Source of the DNA: Verrucomicrobiales bacterium
GTDB lineage: Bacteria > Verrucomicrobiota > Verrucomicrobiia > Limisphaerales > JAYPXF01
Reading direction: 5' to 3'
NCBI GenBank assembly: GCA_002715965.1
Contig: PBAL01000086.1
Span: 62,001 to 126,000 of the forward strand
DNA length: 64,000 nt
Both the position numbers and the translations under genes were made by a program. How positions within the stretch are numbered: position 1 is the stretch's first letter; each line of letters opens with the position of its first letter. Shown piece after piece: positions 53,767-63,380 of the stretch. The notes beneath the pieces were generated by a model. It did not search any database and was not told where the DNA came from. It saw only the letters and a program-made list of their open reading frames with translations.

Positions 53767-55242
53767 TCAAGCGCCTCTCAGGCCTTCAAATCGTTTCACC
53801 ACATCCAACCACTCGTCTGCCGACTCCGGCTGGAACTCCTCAAGATCATAGGAAGCCCCGATGATCGCCCGGCCGTTCTTCAGCGAATCGATGTCACCCG
53901 CAGCGATGGCCTGCACGATGATATTCCCCAACGCCGTGGCCTCCACCGGTCCCGCCATCACAGGGATTCCACAGGCATTCGCGGTGAACTGATTCAACAA
54001 CTGATTCTGGCTTCCCCCACCGACAATGTGCAGGCGCTTGATCGCTGAGCCGGTCAGTTCCTCAATGCGACGCAGCGTGTCACGGTAAAGGAGCGCCAGG
54101 CTCTCCAGACAGCAGCGAAGAAACTCGCCGGACGATTCCGGCACGGGCTGTTTGGTTTCGCGGCAGAAGTCTGCAATGCGCGAAGGCATATCCCCTGGCG
54201 CCATGAAGCGTTCATCGTCCGGATTGATCAGGCTCTTGAATGGCGCGGCATCAGCGGCCATCGAAGCGAGTTCGCCATAGCCCAACTCCCGGCCCGCTTC
54301 CGACCACGTCCGCCTGCACTCCTGCACCAGCCACAAGCCGATAATGTTCTTCAACAGCCGGATCGAACCGTTATACCCGATTTCATTGGTGAGATTCATC
54401 TCGCGGCAGGCGTCGTTGATCAACGGTGTCTTGCGCTCGACACCCATCAACGACCACGTGCCCGAACTGAGATACGCCCAGTCCGCTTCATCCGACACGC
54501 CTCCAGTCGCCGGCACGGCAGCCACTGCCGATCCGGTATCGTGAGTACAACAGGCAACCACCGACACACCGGTCAAACCCGTGTCCTCCGCAACCTCCTT
54601 CCGCAACGGCCCCAACGGAGTGCCCGAACCCGCAATCTCAGGAAAGACATCGGGCGCGAGGTTCACCGCCGAGACCACCTTCTCCGACCAGCTACGCGTC
54701 GTCGGGTTGTAAAGCTGCGTCGTGCTCGCCATCGACACCTCCGCCTTGGCCACGCCACAAAGGAAGAAATTGAAGGCGTCACCGATCGGAACGATTCGAC
54801 GCACCCGCTCCAACCGCGCAGGCGTCTCCATCGCCAGATGATAGAGAGCATTGATCGGCATGAATTGAATACCCGTCTCAGCAAAGACCTCCTCCCAAGG
54901 CAGCTTCGCAAAAACCCGCTTCACACCTTCTGCTGTCCGCGGGTCGCGATAATGATAGACCGGCTCAATCAACTCATCGTCACCATCCAACAAGACGCAA
55001 TCCAATCCCCACGAATCACAGCTGATGCTGCGAATCTCCAGACCACGCGCCCCTGCCTTGCGCAGCCCATCGTTGATTCCTGCAAGCAGCGCGGGAACGT
55101 TCCAATACATCGAATCCCCGTCGCGAATCGGCTCGTTGGGAAATCGATGAATCTCCTCCAACTTGAGGTGTTCGCCTTCAATCGATCCCAGCATCACGCG
55201 ACCGCTTTCGGCTCCGAGATCACAAGCAAGATAGTTGGGCAT
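53767..55242 (-). CDS. rhaB: Rhamnulokinase
   Basis: The 491-residue FGGY-family kinase phosphorylates L-rhamnulose in the cytosol. ACDLGAESGRVMLG is the N-terminal phosphate loop, with SCDSWGLDCVLLD, TTQLYNPTTRSWS, CTHDTGSAVAAVP, YLSSGTWSLMG and HIVGGGSQNQLLNQ in rhamnulokinase order. Length fits. The rhamnose isomerase and aldolase genes are not in the window. It suggests the organism uses rhamnose released from polysaccharides. Confidence 0.92.
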   Translation of the reverse strand: MPNYLACDLGAESGRVMLGSIEGEHLKLEEIHRFPNEPIRDGDSMYWNVPALLAGINDGLRKAGARGLEIRSISCDSWGLDCVLLDGDDELIEPVYHYRDPRTAEGVKRVFAKLPWEEVFAETGIQFMPINALYHLAMETPARLERVRRIVPIGDAFNFFLCGVAKAEVSMASTTQLYNPTTRSWSEKVVSAVNLAPDVFPEIAGSGTPLGPLRKEVAEDTGLTGVSVVACCTHDTGSAVAAVPATGGVSDEADWAYLSSGTWSLMGVERKTPLINDACREMNLTNEIGYNGSIRLLKNIIGLWLVQECRRTWSEAGRELGYGELASMAADAAPFKSLINPDDERFMAPGDMPSRIADFCRETKQPVPESSGEFLRCCLESLALLYRDTLRRIEELTGSAIKRLHIVGGGSQNQLLNQFTANACGIPVMAGPVEATALGNIIVQAIAAGDIDSLKNGRAIIGASYDLEEFQPESADEWLDVVKRFEGLRGA

Positions 55243-55329
55243 GCGCGATTGTTAGGAAGAGAGCCGGGTTTGGAAAACCACTAATGAACCAATTGGCAAT
55301 CGAACACGTTTTCACGCGATCGGAAATCA

Positions 55330-55462
55330 CCGTAGCGCAGGACTCCTGTCCTGCTGTTTCGCGGATCTCCAGATCCACTGTGCATGGCCATTACATAGCG
55401 TAGTGAACGATCGAAGCGTTCTCTCATTTGCAGGCTCGGCAGGTCGGAGAGCCGCACTACGG
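55330..55462. repeat. 133-bp element with imperfect inverted ends, REP/MITE-like
   Basis: The ends CCGTAGCGC and GCACTACGG are inverted copies with one mismatch. Inside are GCAGGAC/GTCCTGC with a 4-base loop, GGATCT/AGATCC, and a GGCTC/GAGCC hairpin. It starts 5 bp beyond the stop of the ABC permease gene. The high content of hairpins suggests a small mobile palindromic element. Confidence 0.6.
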
Positions 55463-55467
55463 ACCAC

Positions 55468-57225
55468 CTAGGCCTCAAAGTCCTTGAGCTTGCGCAACGC
55501 CAGTTGAAACGGCACCCACCCCAACACAAACGACAGCACGACGAACGACGTTATCGAAGCCGCCACATGCGTCGGATCCGCCACAAAGCCCTCGCGTTTT
55601 CCCCACGGAGTTCCGGCCGCCAGCATGGCAACACTTCCGACGATGTACAGGAAGCTCAGGACCAGGCAAAACGTCCCGCCGAATCCGCTGACAATCTTGC
55701 CCGGATTGTCCTCCCGGAAATTCGGAAACAACACGCCCAGGCCCATCGCCAACCCGTTCAAGGTCGCCGTCATCACGGCAATCGTACCGATGAAATACAT
55801 CGTGCGGTTCAGGTCCATCTTCAGGAAGTGACACGACAATCCGATCAATCCGAGCGTCACGATCAGCGAGCCCACCGTTGACATCGCAAACTTTGTCTTC
55901 ACCACCTTCACCAATCCCAACGGAGACATCCCCACGATCCACACTCGTTTGCCTTCCAGCGAGAATTGCGGAAACACGAAGCGAGTCGTCAATGTCGCGA
56001 GGTTGAGCGAACAGGCAAAGAGATTCAGGAACGAAATCAGATGCAGCCAATAGGGATTGCTCAACTGCCGGGTGAAGTGTCGGAGGTTCAGGATGTATAC
56101 CGTCAACAATCCAAACAACATGATCGTCTGCCCCCATTGTGTGGTGTCTCGCCAGAACATTCGAATGTCCTTCACGATCAAAATCCGCACGTCCGACTGC
56201 AGCCACTTGAACATTCCAATCAATCGCTCCATGAAACCGCGCGGGTAATTAAAAATCGCCCGACGGGCCTGCAACTCCCGGAACCACTCCCACTGCCCCA
56301 GCACATGCGCCCGGCTGTGGACGGACGAAGACGCGTTGTAAAACGGGTTGCCCATGCGAGTGAAGGCCAGCAGACCGAAGAACATCACGTAACTCGCCAG
56401 CACCATGAGGTAGAAGAGCGAAAGTGACTTCAGTCCTTCCGCCCAGCCCTGCACGCTCGACGAGAGCCAATAACTCGGCAGCCCCGGGAATTGTGAAAAC
56501 TTCGTCTTCGCCAGCACCCGATCCAGCACCGCCAACACGCGCGCTTCGATTGCATCGTCGTCCAGTTGTTCCGGCTGGAGCCAATGCCGGACCACAAACA
56601 CAAAGACGCCGAAGATGCATAACATCACGATCTGAAACGCCCGCCGATCCATGAATCGCGCCAATGTCACGGCAGACCAGGAACCAAACACCGACGGCAG
56701 GATGATGAATGCCGCAATCAGGAAAGTTGTGAGCAGATAGAAATCCCACTGCGCGTTCTGCACCATCCCATAGGCCACCAACATCGGGGCGATCAGGAAC
56801 AGGAACGCCCACGAAGCAAGCATCGTTGACTCCACGAACTTCCAGCGATAAATCGTCCGCATCGGCATTGGCGCCGTCAGGAGGAACGCCGTCTCCCGGT
56901 TTCGAAACAGATTGGTGTAGCTGATGATCAGATTGCTAAACAGCAGCAGCAGGAACAGGACGGCAAACAACAGAAACAACAGACGCTCGATCAACAACTC
57001 GCCCAAGCCCGGAAAGTTCTTCACGAAACGCAGACCGATGTGAAAGAGCTTGAAGGTCACAAAGCCATAACCCACCAGAAAGGTTGCGATGATCAGCGTC
57101 AGCAGCTTCGACTTCTTGCCCACCGAAAGCAGCTTGCGCCAGATCTGCAGGAAATTGACCTTTATCAGTAGGAAGAGGCTCTCGCGCTCACTCAGGTGTG
57201 ACAGCGACTGTGCATCGGCGCTCAT
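55468..57225 (-). CDS. ABC transporter permease (large ABC-2-like exporter)
   Basis: The 585-residue protein has many hydrophobic spans (for example LLTLIIATFLVGYGFVTF, LLFLLFAVLFLLLLFSNLII, IMLFGLLTVYIL) and resembles the putative ABC exporter permeases of the ABC_tran_2 type. NLFRNRETAFLLTAPMP is a familiar stretch. It has no ATPase motif; the ATPase gene upstream overlaps it by four bases (ATGA). Together they should form an exporter; the cargo is unknown. Confidence 0.85.
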   Translation of the reverse strand: MSADAQSLSHLSERESLFLLIKVNFLQIWRKLLSVGKKSKLLTLIIATFLVGYGFVTFKLFHIGLRFVKNFPGLGELLIERLLFLLFAVLFLLLLFSNLIISYTNLFRNRETAFLLTAPMPMRTIYRWKFVESTMLASWAFLFLIAPMLVAYGMVQNAQWDFYLLTTFLIAAFIILPSVFGSWSAVTLARFMDRRAFQIVMLCIFGVFVFVVRHWLQPEQLDDDAIEARVLAVLDRVLAKTKFSQFPGLPSYWLSSSVQGWAEGLKSLSLFYLMVLASYVMFFGLLAFTRMGNPFYNASSSVHSRAHVLGQWEWFRELQARRAIFNYPRGFMERLIGMFKWLQSDVRILIVKDIRMFWRDTTQWGQTIMLFGLLTVYILNLRHFTRQLSNPYWLHLISFLNLFACSLNLATLTTRFVFPQFSLEGKRVWIVGMSPLGLVKVVKTKFAMSTVGSLIVTLGLIGLSCHFLKMDLNRTMYFIGTIAVMTATLNGLAMGLGVLFPNFREDNPGKIVSGFGGTFCLVLSFLYIVGSVAMLAAGTPWGKREGFVADPTHVAASITSFVVLSFVLGWVPFQLALRKLKDFEA

Positions 57226-57986
57226 TCGGAGAGGGCCTCGGCTGAACGTTCCTCGGAAAGGTTGGCCGCCTCGCGCGTGATCGCGAGGAAGGTGTCCTCC
57301 AATTGACCATCCGAACCGCTCCGCTTGCGCAGTTCGTCCAGCGTGCCCACCGCCATGAACTTCCCAAGATTGATGATCCCGATCCGGTCGGCGATCTGCT
57401 CCGCCACGGAGAGTTGATGCGTGGAAAGAAACACGGTCATTCCCTCCTTCGAACGTTTCTTCAACACGTCCTTCACCACGCGTGCATGATGCGGATCCAA
57501 GCCCACCATCGGTTCGTCGATCACAAACACCTCCGGATCGTGCATCAATGCCGACGCGATGGCCACGCGCTGGCGCGTTCCGTGCGACAAGCCCTCGATC
57601 GGTTTGCGCAGGAAGGGTTCCAGGTTGAACATCGGAATCAATTCACGCCCGGTGGACTGAATCTTCTCCTCGGGCATCTTGAACATCTGCCCCATGAAGC
57701 GGAAGAATTCCCAGGGAGTGAGCTTTTCGTAGAGAAAGGGGAAATCCGGCACGTAAGCCAGCCGGCGACGCACTTCCAATGGCTCCTCCTGAACATCAAA
57801 CCCAGCGACGGTCACCTTGCCGGAAGTGGGCTTGATGAGCCCGGTGATCATCTTGATCGTCGTGGTCTTCCCGGCTGCGTTCGGTCCGAGCACGGCAAAG
57901 AATTCGCCCTTCGGTATCGACAAGCTCACGTCGTCAACTGCGGTGAGATCTCCGAAATTCTTGGTAAGGTTTTTGAGTTCGATCAT
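57222..57986 (-). CDS. ABC transporter ATPase
   Basis: The 254-residue protein has Walker A GPNAAGKTTTIKM, the signature LSHGTRQRVAIASALMHDP (LSHG in place of LSGG), Walker B VFVIDEPMVGLDP and the switch His in LSTHQLS. It starts 6 bp after the 279-residue gene and overlaps the permease start. It powers the exporter. Confidence 0.95.
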   Translation of the reverse strand: MIELKNLTKNFGDLTAVDDVSLSIPKGEFFAVLGPNAAGKTTTIKMITGLIKPTSGKVTVAGFDVQEEPLEVRRRLAYVPDFPFLYEKLTPWEFFRFMGQMFKMPEEKIQSTGRELIPMFNLEPFLRKPIEGLSHGTRQRVAIASALMHDPEVFVIDEPMVGLDPHHARVVKDVLKKRSKEGMTVFLSTHQLSVAEQIADRIGIINLGKFMAVGTLDELRKRSGSDGQLEDTFLAITREAANLSEERSAEALSE

Positions 57987-57992
57987 GCGCGG

Positions 57993-58832
57993 TCAGAGCA
58001 ACAACAGACGGGCGTTGCGAATTTCGATCTTGTCCGGAAGTGTGATCCGGAGAATCTCCCCGATCCGGCTCACATAAATGTTCGCGACCCTCTGGTCGGG
58101 CAACGTCACCGACACCCGGTAACAACGAAGACTCGTGTGCCCGATCTTCAATCGGTCGTCAAACGCCTCCACCTTGATGCCCGACTTCATCAGTTGCATC
58201 GCATTGAAATGCGGATTGTCCCCGCTGCCAAAACCCGCCAGCAATCCCCCGGCAAACTGCGCCAACGGCAACGGCCCGATCAACCGCGTCACCACCATCG
58301 ACGGATCCTTGAGCTCGTCGAAGGTAAAGTTGTGTTCGGTCCGATGATCGTCATTGAGCCAGGACACGCGCAGCGTCTCGTTGGTGGAGTTGGCCACGAA
58401 CTGCAGCCTGATTGGCTTTTGATGCAGCCCGAGTTCAAAAGTATGCCACTGGTTGTTCGTGGAGAAGTTTGCCGACATGTCAAAGTTCACCGTGCCGTGT
58501 CCCTGTCCCAGCAAGAGATGCCCGCTGCGAATTTCCACGATGTAGTTCGCCGGATTCCGGACCATGCCCTCGGCGAGGTACTCCTTTTCCCGCTCATCTT
58601 CGATGTCGTATTCCACCGCCTCCGCAGACCAACGCAGACTGCCGCGCCGGCGCTTGTCCTGGAACATGTAGAGAAACGATTCGTCCGGCGAACGCAACAT
58701 CCGGTTCCACACCATCTCGAGAGGGATGGGCGTGCCGATCGTGTCCGTCTGCTTGAAGTCTTTCTGGTAGAGCTTGTAGTTCATCACCACAAAGAAAATC
58801 GTGACGATGGCAAATGGCAGATGACGGATCAT
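57993..58832 (-). CDS. Membrane-anchored protein of the ABC exporter operon
   Basis: The 279-residue protein has one N-terminal membrane span (LPFAIVTIFFVVMNYKLY) and a large beta-rich periplasmic part (for example NYIVEIRSGHLLLGQGHG). I do not recognise the family. As the first gene of the operon, directly followed by the ATPase and permease genes, it is a likely partner of the exporter or of the lipid or glycan it moves; this is inference. Confidence 0.7.
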   Translation of the reverse strand: MIRHLPFAIVTIFFVVMNYKLYQKDFKQTDTIGTPIPLEMVWNRMLRSPDESFLYMFQDKRRRGSLRWSAEAVEYDIEDEREKEYLAEGMVRNPANYIVEIRSGHLLLGQGHGTVNFDMSANFSTNNQWHTFELGLHQKPIRLQFVANSTNETLRVSWLNDDHRTEHNFTFDELKDPSMVVTRLIGPLPLAQFAGGLLAGFGSGDNPHFNAMQLMKSGIKVEAFDDRLKIGHTSLRCYRVSVTLPDQRVANIYVSRIGEILRITLPDKIEIRNARLLLL

Positions 58833-58986
58833 TGAAAGTTCAGAGGGGTTTTAAGACCGGGAATGAGCGAGTCAAGCGGGATTCATCTGAAATTGTTGGA
58901 ACACCGACTCACGCAGACGCGTTGCTCCATGGAATTGGAGACAATGTGTTCTTGATTGTCGCAGAATCGAAAACTATCTAAACTAC

Positions 58987-59511
58987 ATGGAGAGCGCTAA
59001 GGAAGAACACGGATACGTGCCCCTCCGGGTCAGTTGGTTTCGCGTGTATCTTTTCAATCTGATACAGACGGACGCGTTCATCTCGATTTTTCTCTACGCT
59101 GCGCGGGACGAGGGTGTATTCATACGCGGGATACTCGGGGTCGGCTTCATTGGTATCATGCCAATTCTCCAAACGCTTGTAATCCGATTCATCGTCCAGG
59201 AGCGCGGAACTAGCCCGAAAGGCCTTCACTACATCCGCTCCAAATGCGGCACCAAGGTGGAAGCAATTGTCCCCTGGCCTGAGGTGGAAATGTTCAAGCT
59301 CGGTTGGCATCGATTCCAACTGACGACGCCCAAATCGAACGATGCTACTCCCGGCAAACTCTGTCTGCTGAATTGGAAGGGGTTCGAAGCGGTCGTGCGA
59401 AAAACCGGCCAGACCTGTTCTGCACAAGCTAAATCGCCTACTTCGAGAGTTCCCGCATTTCCACCAGTTGCTTCCGGAACGCACCCATCCGGGACGTATG
59501 TTCGTCCCTAA
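58987..59511 (+). CDS. Small membrane protein, PH-like C-terminal domain possible
   Basis: The 174-residue frame has two hydrophobic spans (VYLFNLIQTDAFISIFLYAA and ILGVGFIGIMPILQTLVIRF) followed by a small basic beta-rich domain (KCGTKVEAIVPWPEVEMFKLGWHRF). The last 25 residues overlap the 3' end of the convergent sulfatase and look like its antisense, so the natural end may have been nearer 59430. The antisense ORF 58978-59484 lacks structure and was rejected. No ribosome site is clear. Confidence 0.5.
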   Translation: MESAKEEHGYVPLRVSWFRVYLFNLIQTDAFISIFLYAARDEGVFIRGILGVGFIGIMPILQTLVIRFIVQERGTSPKGLHYIRSKCGTKVEAIVPWPEVEMFKLGWHRFQLTTPKSNDATPGKLCLLNWKGFEAVVRKTGQTCSAQAKSPTSRVPAFPPVASGTHPSGTYVRP

Positions 59512-60823
59512 ACGCGAGGTTCACCGTCTCGTGCGGATCGGTCTCCAGATCATACAACTCCTCGAACAGCGGTTTCGAATCCAGATACTGAATGTACTTC
59601 CAGCGATGCGTGCGAATCCCTTCGTTTCGAGGAATGCTCATTCCTTCCCATGGTGGAACAAAATGATGTTCGTAGAAGATCTCCTTCCGCCAATCTTCCG
59701 GTGTTCTCCCTTCCGCTACTGAAACAACACTGCGTCCCTGCATGCGTTCCGGCGCATCAATCCCCGCGTAGTCCAAAATCGTCGGAGCGATATCGATGCT
59801 CAACGCAAACTCACGATTGCGAATTCCACGGGCAGATTCCGACTGGCGCGGATCGAAAATGATCATCGGGATATGAATGGACGCCTCGTGCGGATACCAT
59901 TTGCCGGCAAAGCCATACTCACCGAGATACTGCCCGTGGTCCGACGAGAAGATGATGATCGTATTGTCATCGAAGCCGCGACGCTTCAATTCCTTCACGA
60001 TACGTCCCACTGCGTGGTCCACTCCACTCACCAAACGATAGTAGCCCTTCAACGAAACCTGGTTACGCTCCGGCCCCCAATGTCGCACCGCCCAACGCGA
60101 ACGATTTTCGGAGTTCTTCAAAAAGTCTGGCCAACGCGTGAAGAACTCCTGGTTGGCAGTTAACGGACTGGGAATCGTGATGTCGGAGTAGAGATCCGCA
60201 ATGTGCGGAGCAGGATCAAACGGGAACTGATCTGACTTCACGCTCGCGCTGTCCTGCACATGAGGTGCCTTGAAACTGATCGACAAGTGAAACGGCTGAT
60301 CTCTCCTACAACCCTTCAGAAAATCGATCGCCTGATCGCACATGATACTGGTGAGATGCCGTGTCTTCCCGTCCTTCTGCATGATGAAGCGCCCCTGCCC
60401 CGCAAAGCCGCGACTGAAATCAAACACGTCCTTTCCCGGTGGTTTGCCGACGCCGTACTTGCCAATGAAACCCGTGCGATATCCCGACTTCTTCAGCAAT
60501 GCCGGATACGTGTGGCTCATCTGGTCGGGTGAAAGCTCCTTGTTGAATTCCAACATCCCATGCCGTGAAACGTATTGCCCGGTCAGGATGCTCGCCCGAT
60601 TCGGCGCACAAATGGACGTGGTGACGTAAGCCCGATCAAAGTTTACTCCTCGCTCGGCCAATGCGTCGATGTTCGGGGTGTGGATGATCGAATTGCCGTT
60701 GCAGCCCAAGGTGTCGTATCGCTGATCGTCCGTGAGAAGGAAGATGATATTCGGCCGATCCGCTTTGACACCAACGCCACTGAGCAAGAGCCCGATGGTG
60801 ATCAACTGAATGAAACGTTGCAT
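59438..60823 (-). CDS. Secreted sulfatase
   Basis: The 461-residue protein has a signal peptide (MQRFIQLITIGLLLSGVGVKA) and the sulfatase fold. LLTDDQRYDTLGC gives the first metal ligands, SICAPNRASILTGQY the formylglycine Cys in CxPxR, and FSSDHGQYLGEYG the last ligands. The second motif reads GKYGVGKPPG, with Lys kept and no His at the usual place. It is not in a clear operon; the M23 peptidase gene is divergent from it. It overlaps the end of the small membrane protein gene. Confidence 0.92.
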   Translation of the reverse strand: MQRFIQLITIGLLLSGVGVKADRPNIIFLLTDDQRYDTLGCNGNSIIHTPNIDALAERGVNFDRAYVTTSICAPNRASILTGQYVSRHGMLEFNKELSPDQMSHTYPALLKKSGYRTGFIGKYGVGKPPGKDVFDFSRGFAGQGRFIMQKDGKTRHLTSIMCDQAIDFLKGCRRDQPFHLSISFKAPHVQDSASVKSDQFPFDPAPHIADLYSDITIPSPLTANQEFFTRWPDFLKNSENRSRWAVRHWGPERNQVSLKGYYRLVSGVDHAVGRIVKELKRRGFDDNTIIIFSSDHGQYLGEYGFAGKWYPHEASIHIPMIIFDPRQSESARGIRNREFALSIDIAPTILDYAGIDAPERMQGRSVVSVAEGRTPEDWRKEIFYEHHFVPPWEGMSIPRNEGIRTHRWKYIQYLDSKPLFEELYDLETDPHETVNLAFRDEHTSRMGAFRKQLVEMRELSK

Positions 60824-61028
60824 CCCCTAATTTGCCGGATGAACCCCAGCTCTGTCACACCGATTCCCGAAACTCATTCCGCTTAGCTCACCACAGTCTC
60901 AGCACACAAATATGTCACATATGTTACACGTTCATGCACCAATGATTCAGCAGCAGCTCGGCCCGGCAGGCCACGGACATCCACATCGACAGGTTGATCG
61001 AAAAGCAAGCCACGCCTAGTCTCCCGCC

Positions 61029-62474
61029 ATGAGATCCCGATTCGCGTCGCTCTTTTCCATGCTCTTCACCATACAGGCCTTTGCTCTGAACCCGTTGTTC
61101 ACCACGGTGGATTTGAATATTGGTGAGACCACCAAGGCAATATTGCCCGACGGAGACGAGGTGCAAATCCGGTTGATCGAAGTGAAGGAACATCGCGGCA
61201 AGGTCTGGGGCGAGGTCTATCGTTCGGAGATAACGCTGGCGGTTAATGGCGAACGCAAGACGATTGAATCCGCCCTTTATCATCTTCCGACGAAAATCGG
61301 TGGCGTTCAGATCGACTGCCCGATCACCGGCGGCTTGAAGAACAACAGCCACATCAATCACTGGCAGCTTGATAAGGACGCCCGGCTGCGAATCTGGCCC
61401 GGCGAGTCTCCGTGGATCCGACCGAAAACGTTCCGCTACCCGGTAAAACAGAAATGGTTTGCCAACCAAACGTCGTTCTCCAACGAACCGGTCGCACCAC
61501 GTCCGCGAAGGCAGCTGTATTACCACGCAGGTCTGGACATCGGCGGAACCGAAGCGCGCACTGAGGTGATTGCCTCAACGGATGCACTGGTAGTTTCACT
61601 GGGAACCAAAATACTGGAGGGACACGAGAAGGATACTCCGATCAACAAACGCTACGATGTGATTTATCTCATGGATCCGCGTGGCTGGTATTACCGCTAC
61701 AGCCATCTGCATTCCTTCGATCCCAGGATCAAGCTCGGCGACCGCATCAAGATGGGAACGCGGCTGGGCCTGGTGGGCAAGGAAGGTGGAAGCGGGGGAT
61801 GGACGCATCTGCATTTCGAGATCAAGGCCCGCCAACCATCCGGCCGTTGGGGAACTCAGGAAGGATACGCGTTTCTCTGGCAATCCTATCTGAAGGAACA
61901 TAAGCCCAAGATCCTTGCGGTCGCACGCCCCAGTTATGTGGCCTTCACCGATCAAACCGTCACCTTTGACGGTTCAAAATCCTGGAGTGCAGCCGGATCG
62001 ATCAAGAAGTTTGCATGGACACATCCGGATGGCACGAAATCCGTCGGCGCCAGGACCAGTATCAGCTACGACAAGCCCGGCACCTACTTCTCCACGCTCA
62101 AGATCACGGATGCACAAGGCCGGGTGCACTACGACTTTGCCCGCACGAAGATCTACTCGCGCAAGAACATCGAGAAACAACCGCCTCGTCTTCACATCAC
62201 CTATCACCCGACTTTCAATCTCAAGCCGGGTACGGAAATCACTTTTACCGGCCGGGCGTTCTACCACACACACGGCAACGAAACATGGGACTTCGGTGAT
62301 GGAAGCCCGAAAGTCACGACGAAGTCAGATGGCAACGTAAAGCAATTGGCCAAGGACGGATACGCCATTGTGAAGCATCGCTATGAGAAACCCGGACAAT
62401 ACATCGTCCACGTGACGAGGGAGAATGAATTGGGGCATCCGTCGGAAGACCGGCTCCTCGTTCACATCGAATGA
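61029..62474 (+). CDS. M23-family metallopeptidase with C-terminal PKD-like domains
   Basis: The 481-residue protein has a signal peptide (MRSRFASLFSMLFTIQAFA), an N-terminal beta domain (about 20-150), an LytM/M23 domain (about 160-290) and two PKD/Ig-like domains (about 300-380 and 385-480). M23 motifs are YYHAGLDIGG (zinc His and Asp), YRYSHLHSFD and GWTHLHFEIK (HxH). PKD marks are VTFDGSKSWSAAGSIKKFAW and WDFGDGSPKVTT. It probably cuts or binds cell-wall peptide bridges in the periplasm; all zinc ligands appear present. It stands alone, divergent from the sulfatase. Confidence 0.88.
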   Translation: MRSRFASLFSMLFTIQAFALNPLFTTVDLNIGETTKAILPDGDEVQIRLIEVKEHRGKVWGEVYRSEITLAVNGERKTIESALYHLPTKIGGVQIDCPITGGLKNNSHINHWQLDKDARLRIWPGESPWIRPKTFRYPVKQKWFANQTSFSNEPVAPRPRRQLYYHAGLDIGGTEARTEVIASTDALVVSLGTKILEGHEKDTPINKRYDVIYLMDPRGWYYRYSHLHSFDPRIKLGDRIKMGTRLGLVGKEGGSGGWTHLHFEIKARQPSGRWGTQEGYAFLWQSYLKEHKPKILAVARPSYVAFTDQTVTFDGSKSWSAAGSIKKFAWTHPDGTKSVGARTSISYDKPGTYFSTLKITDAQGRVHYDFARTKIYSRKNIEKQPPRLHITYHPTFNLKPGTEITFTGRAFYHTHGNETWDFGDGSPKVTTKSDGNVKQLAKDGYAIVKHRYEKPGQYIVHVTRENELGHPSEDRLLVHIE

Positions 62475-62478
62475 CCGA

Positions 62479-63369
62479 TCAGTCCGACATCCGCTTCGTC
62501 AGATCCCCATACGAATCTATCCGCCGGTCGCGAAAGAACGGCCAGATCGTTCGCGTCTCATCGATCGCGTCCAGATCCAACTTCGAGATAAGAACCTGTT
62601 CACGATTACGCGACGCACGTGCGAGCACTTCCCCGGACGTCCCGGCTACAAAACTGTTTCCCCAGAACTCGATGCCATCACCACCCACTCGTTTCTCGTG
62701 CCCCACACGATTCACTGAAGCGACGTAACAACCATTGGCAATCGCATGGGAGCGTTGAATCGTTTCCCACGACTCCAACTGCATTTCACCGAACTCCTCC
62801 TTCTCTTCCTGCAACCAACCGATGGCCGTTGGATACAGCAGAATCTGCGCGCCCTGCATCGCTGTCAGCCGCGCGGCTTCGGGGAACCACTGGTCCCAAC
62901 ACACGAGCACGCCAATTCTAGCATAACGCGTATCCCATGCCTTGAACCCGGTATCGCCCGGCGTGAAGTAAAATTTCTCCTGAAACGACGGATCATCCGG
63001 AATGTGCATCTTGCGATAATGCCCGAGCAGTTTCCCATCCGCATCAATGACCACCGCGCTGTTGTGATAGACGCCGGCCGCTCGTTGCTCGAACAACGAG
63101 GCCACGATCACCACCTTCAACTTCTTCGCAACGGATTGCAGCCGCTTCGTGGTCGGACCGGGAATCTTTTCCGCCAGCTTGAAATTCTCATGATCCTCGG
63201 TCTGGCAGAAGTATCGCGATCGGAAGAGTTCCTGTGTGCAGATGATCTGGGCGCCCTTCCCCGCGGCTTGTTCGATGCGGTGGATCGTCTTGTCCAGATT
63301 GTCCTTCGGCACAACCGGGCAACGGGTCTGGATCAGACCGAGGGTGACACTGGATTTGCCGCGCTTCAT
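62479..63369 (-). CDS. aguB: N-carbamoylputrescine amidase-like carbon-nitrogen hydrolase
   Basis: The 296-residue nitrilase-fold enzyme has the Glu-Lys-Cys triad: CTQELF (Glu), HYRKMHIP (Lys) and LVCWDQWFPEAARL (Cys). The whole pattern, including DDPSFQEKFYFTPGD, fits AguB, which makes putrescine, CO2 and ammonia from N-carbamoylputrescine in the agmatine route. The agmatine deiminase partner gene is not in the window. It lies 11 bp after the kinase gene on the same strand. Confidence 0.9.
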   Translation of the reverse strand: MKRGKSSVTLGLIQTRCPVVPKDNLDKTIHRIEQAAGKGAQIICTQELFRSRYFCQTEDHENFKLAEKIPGPTTKRLQSVAKKLKVVIVASLFEQRAAGVYHNSAVVIDADGKLLGHYRKMHIPDDPSFQEKFYFTPGDTGFKAWDTRYARIGVLVCWDQWFPEAARLTAMQGAQILLYPTAIGWLQEEKEEFGEMQLESWETIQRSHAIANGCYVASVNRVGHEKRVGGDGIEFWGNSFVAGTSGEVLARASRNREQVLISKLDLDAIDETRTIWPFFRDRRIDSYGDLTKRMSD

Positions 63370-63380
63370 GCAGCGGAGGA

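Noticed and set aside
57303-58835. 510-residue plus-strand ORF
   Set aside because: It runs antisense to the ABC ATPase and its partner gene, is His/Arg-rich and has no motif.
58978-59484. 168-residue minus-strand ORF
   Set aside because: Overlaps the more protein-like plus-strand membrane protein and lacks hydrophobic or domain structure.
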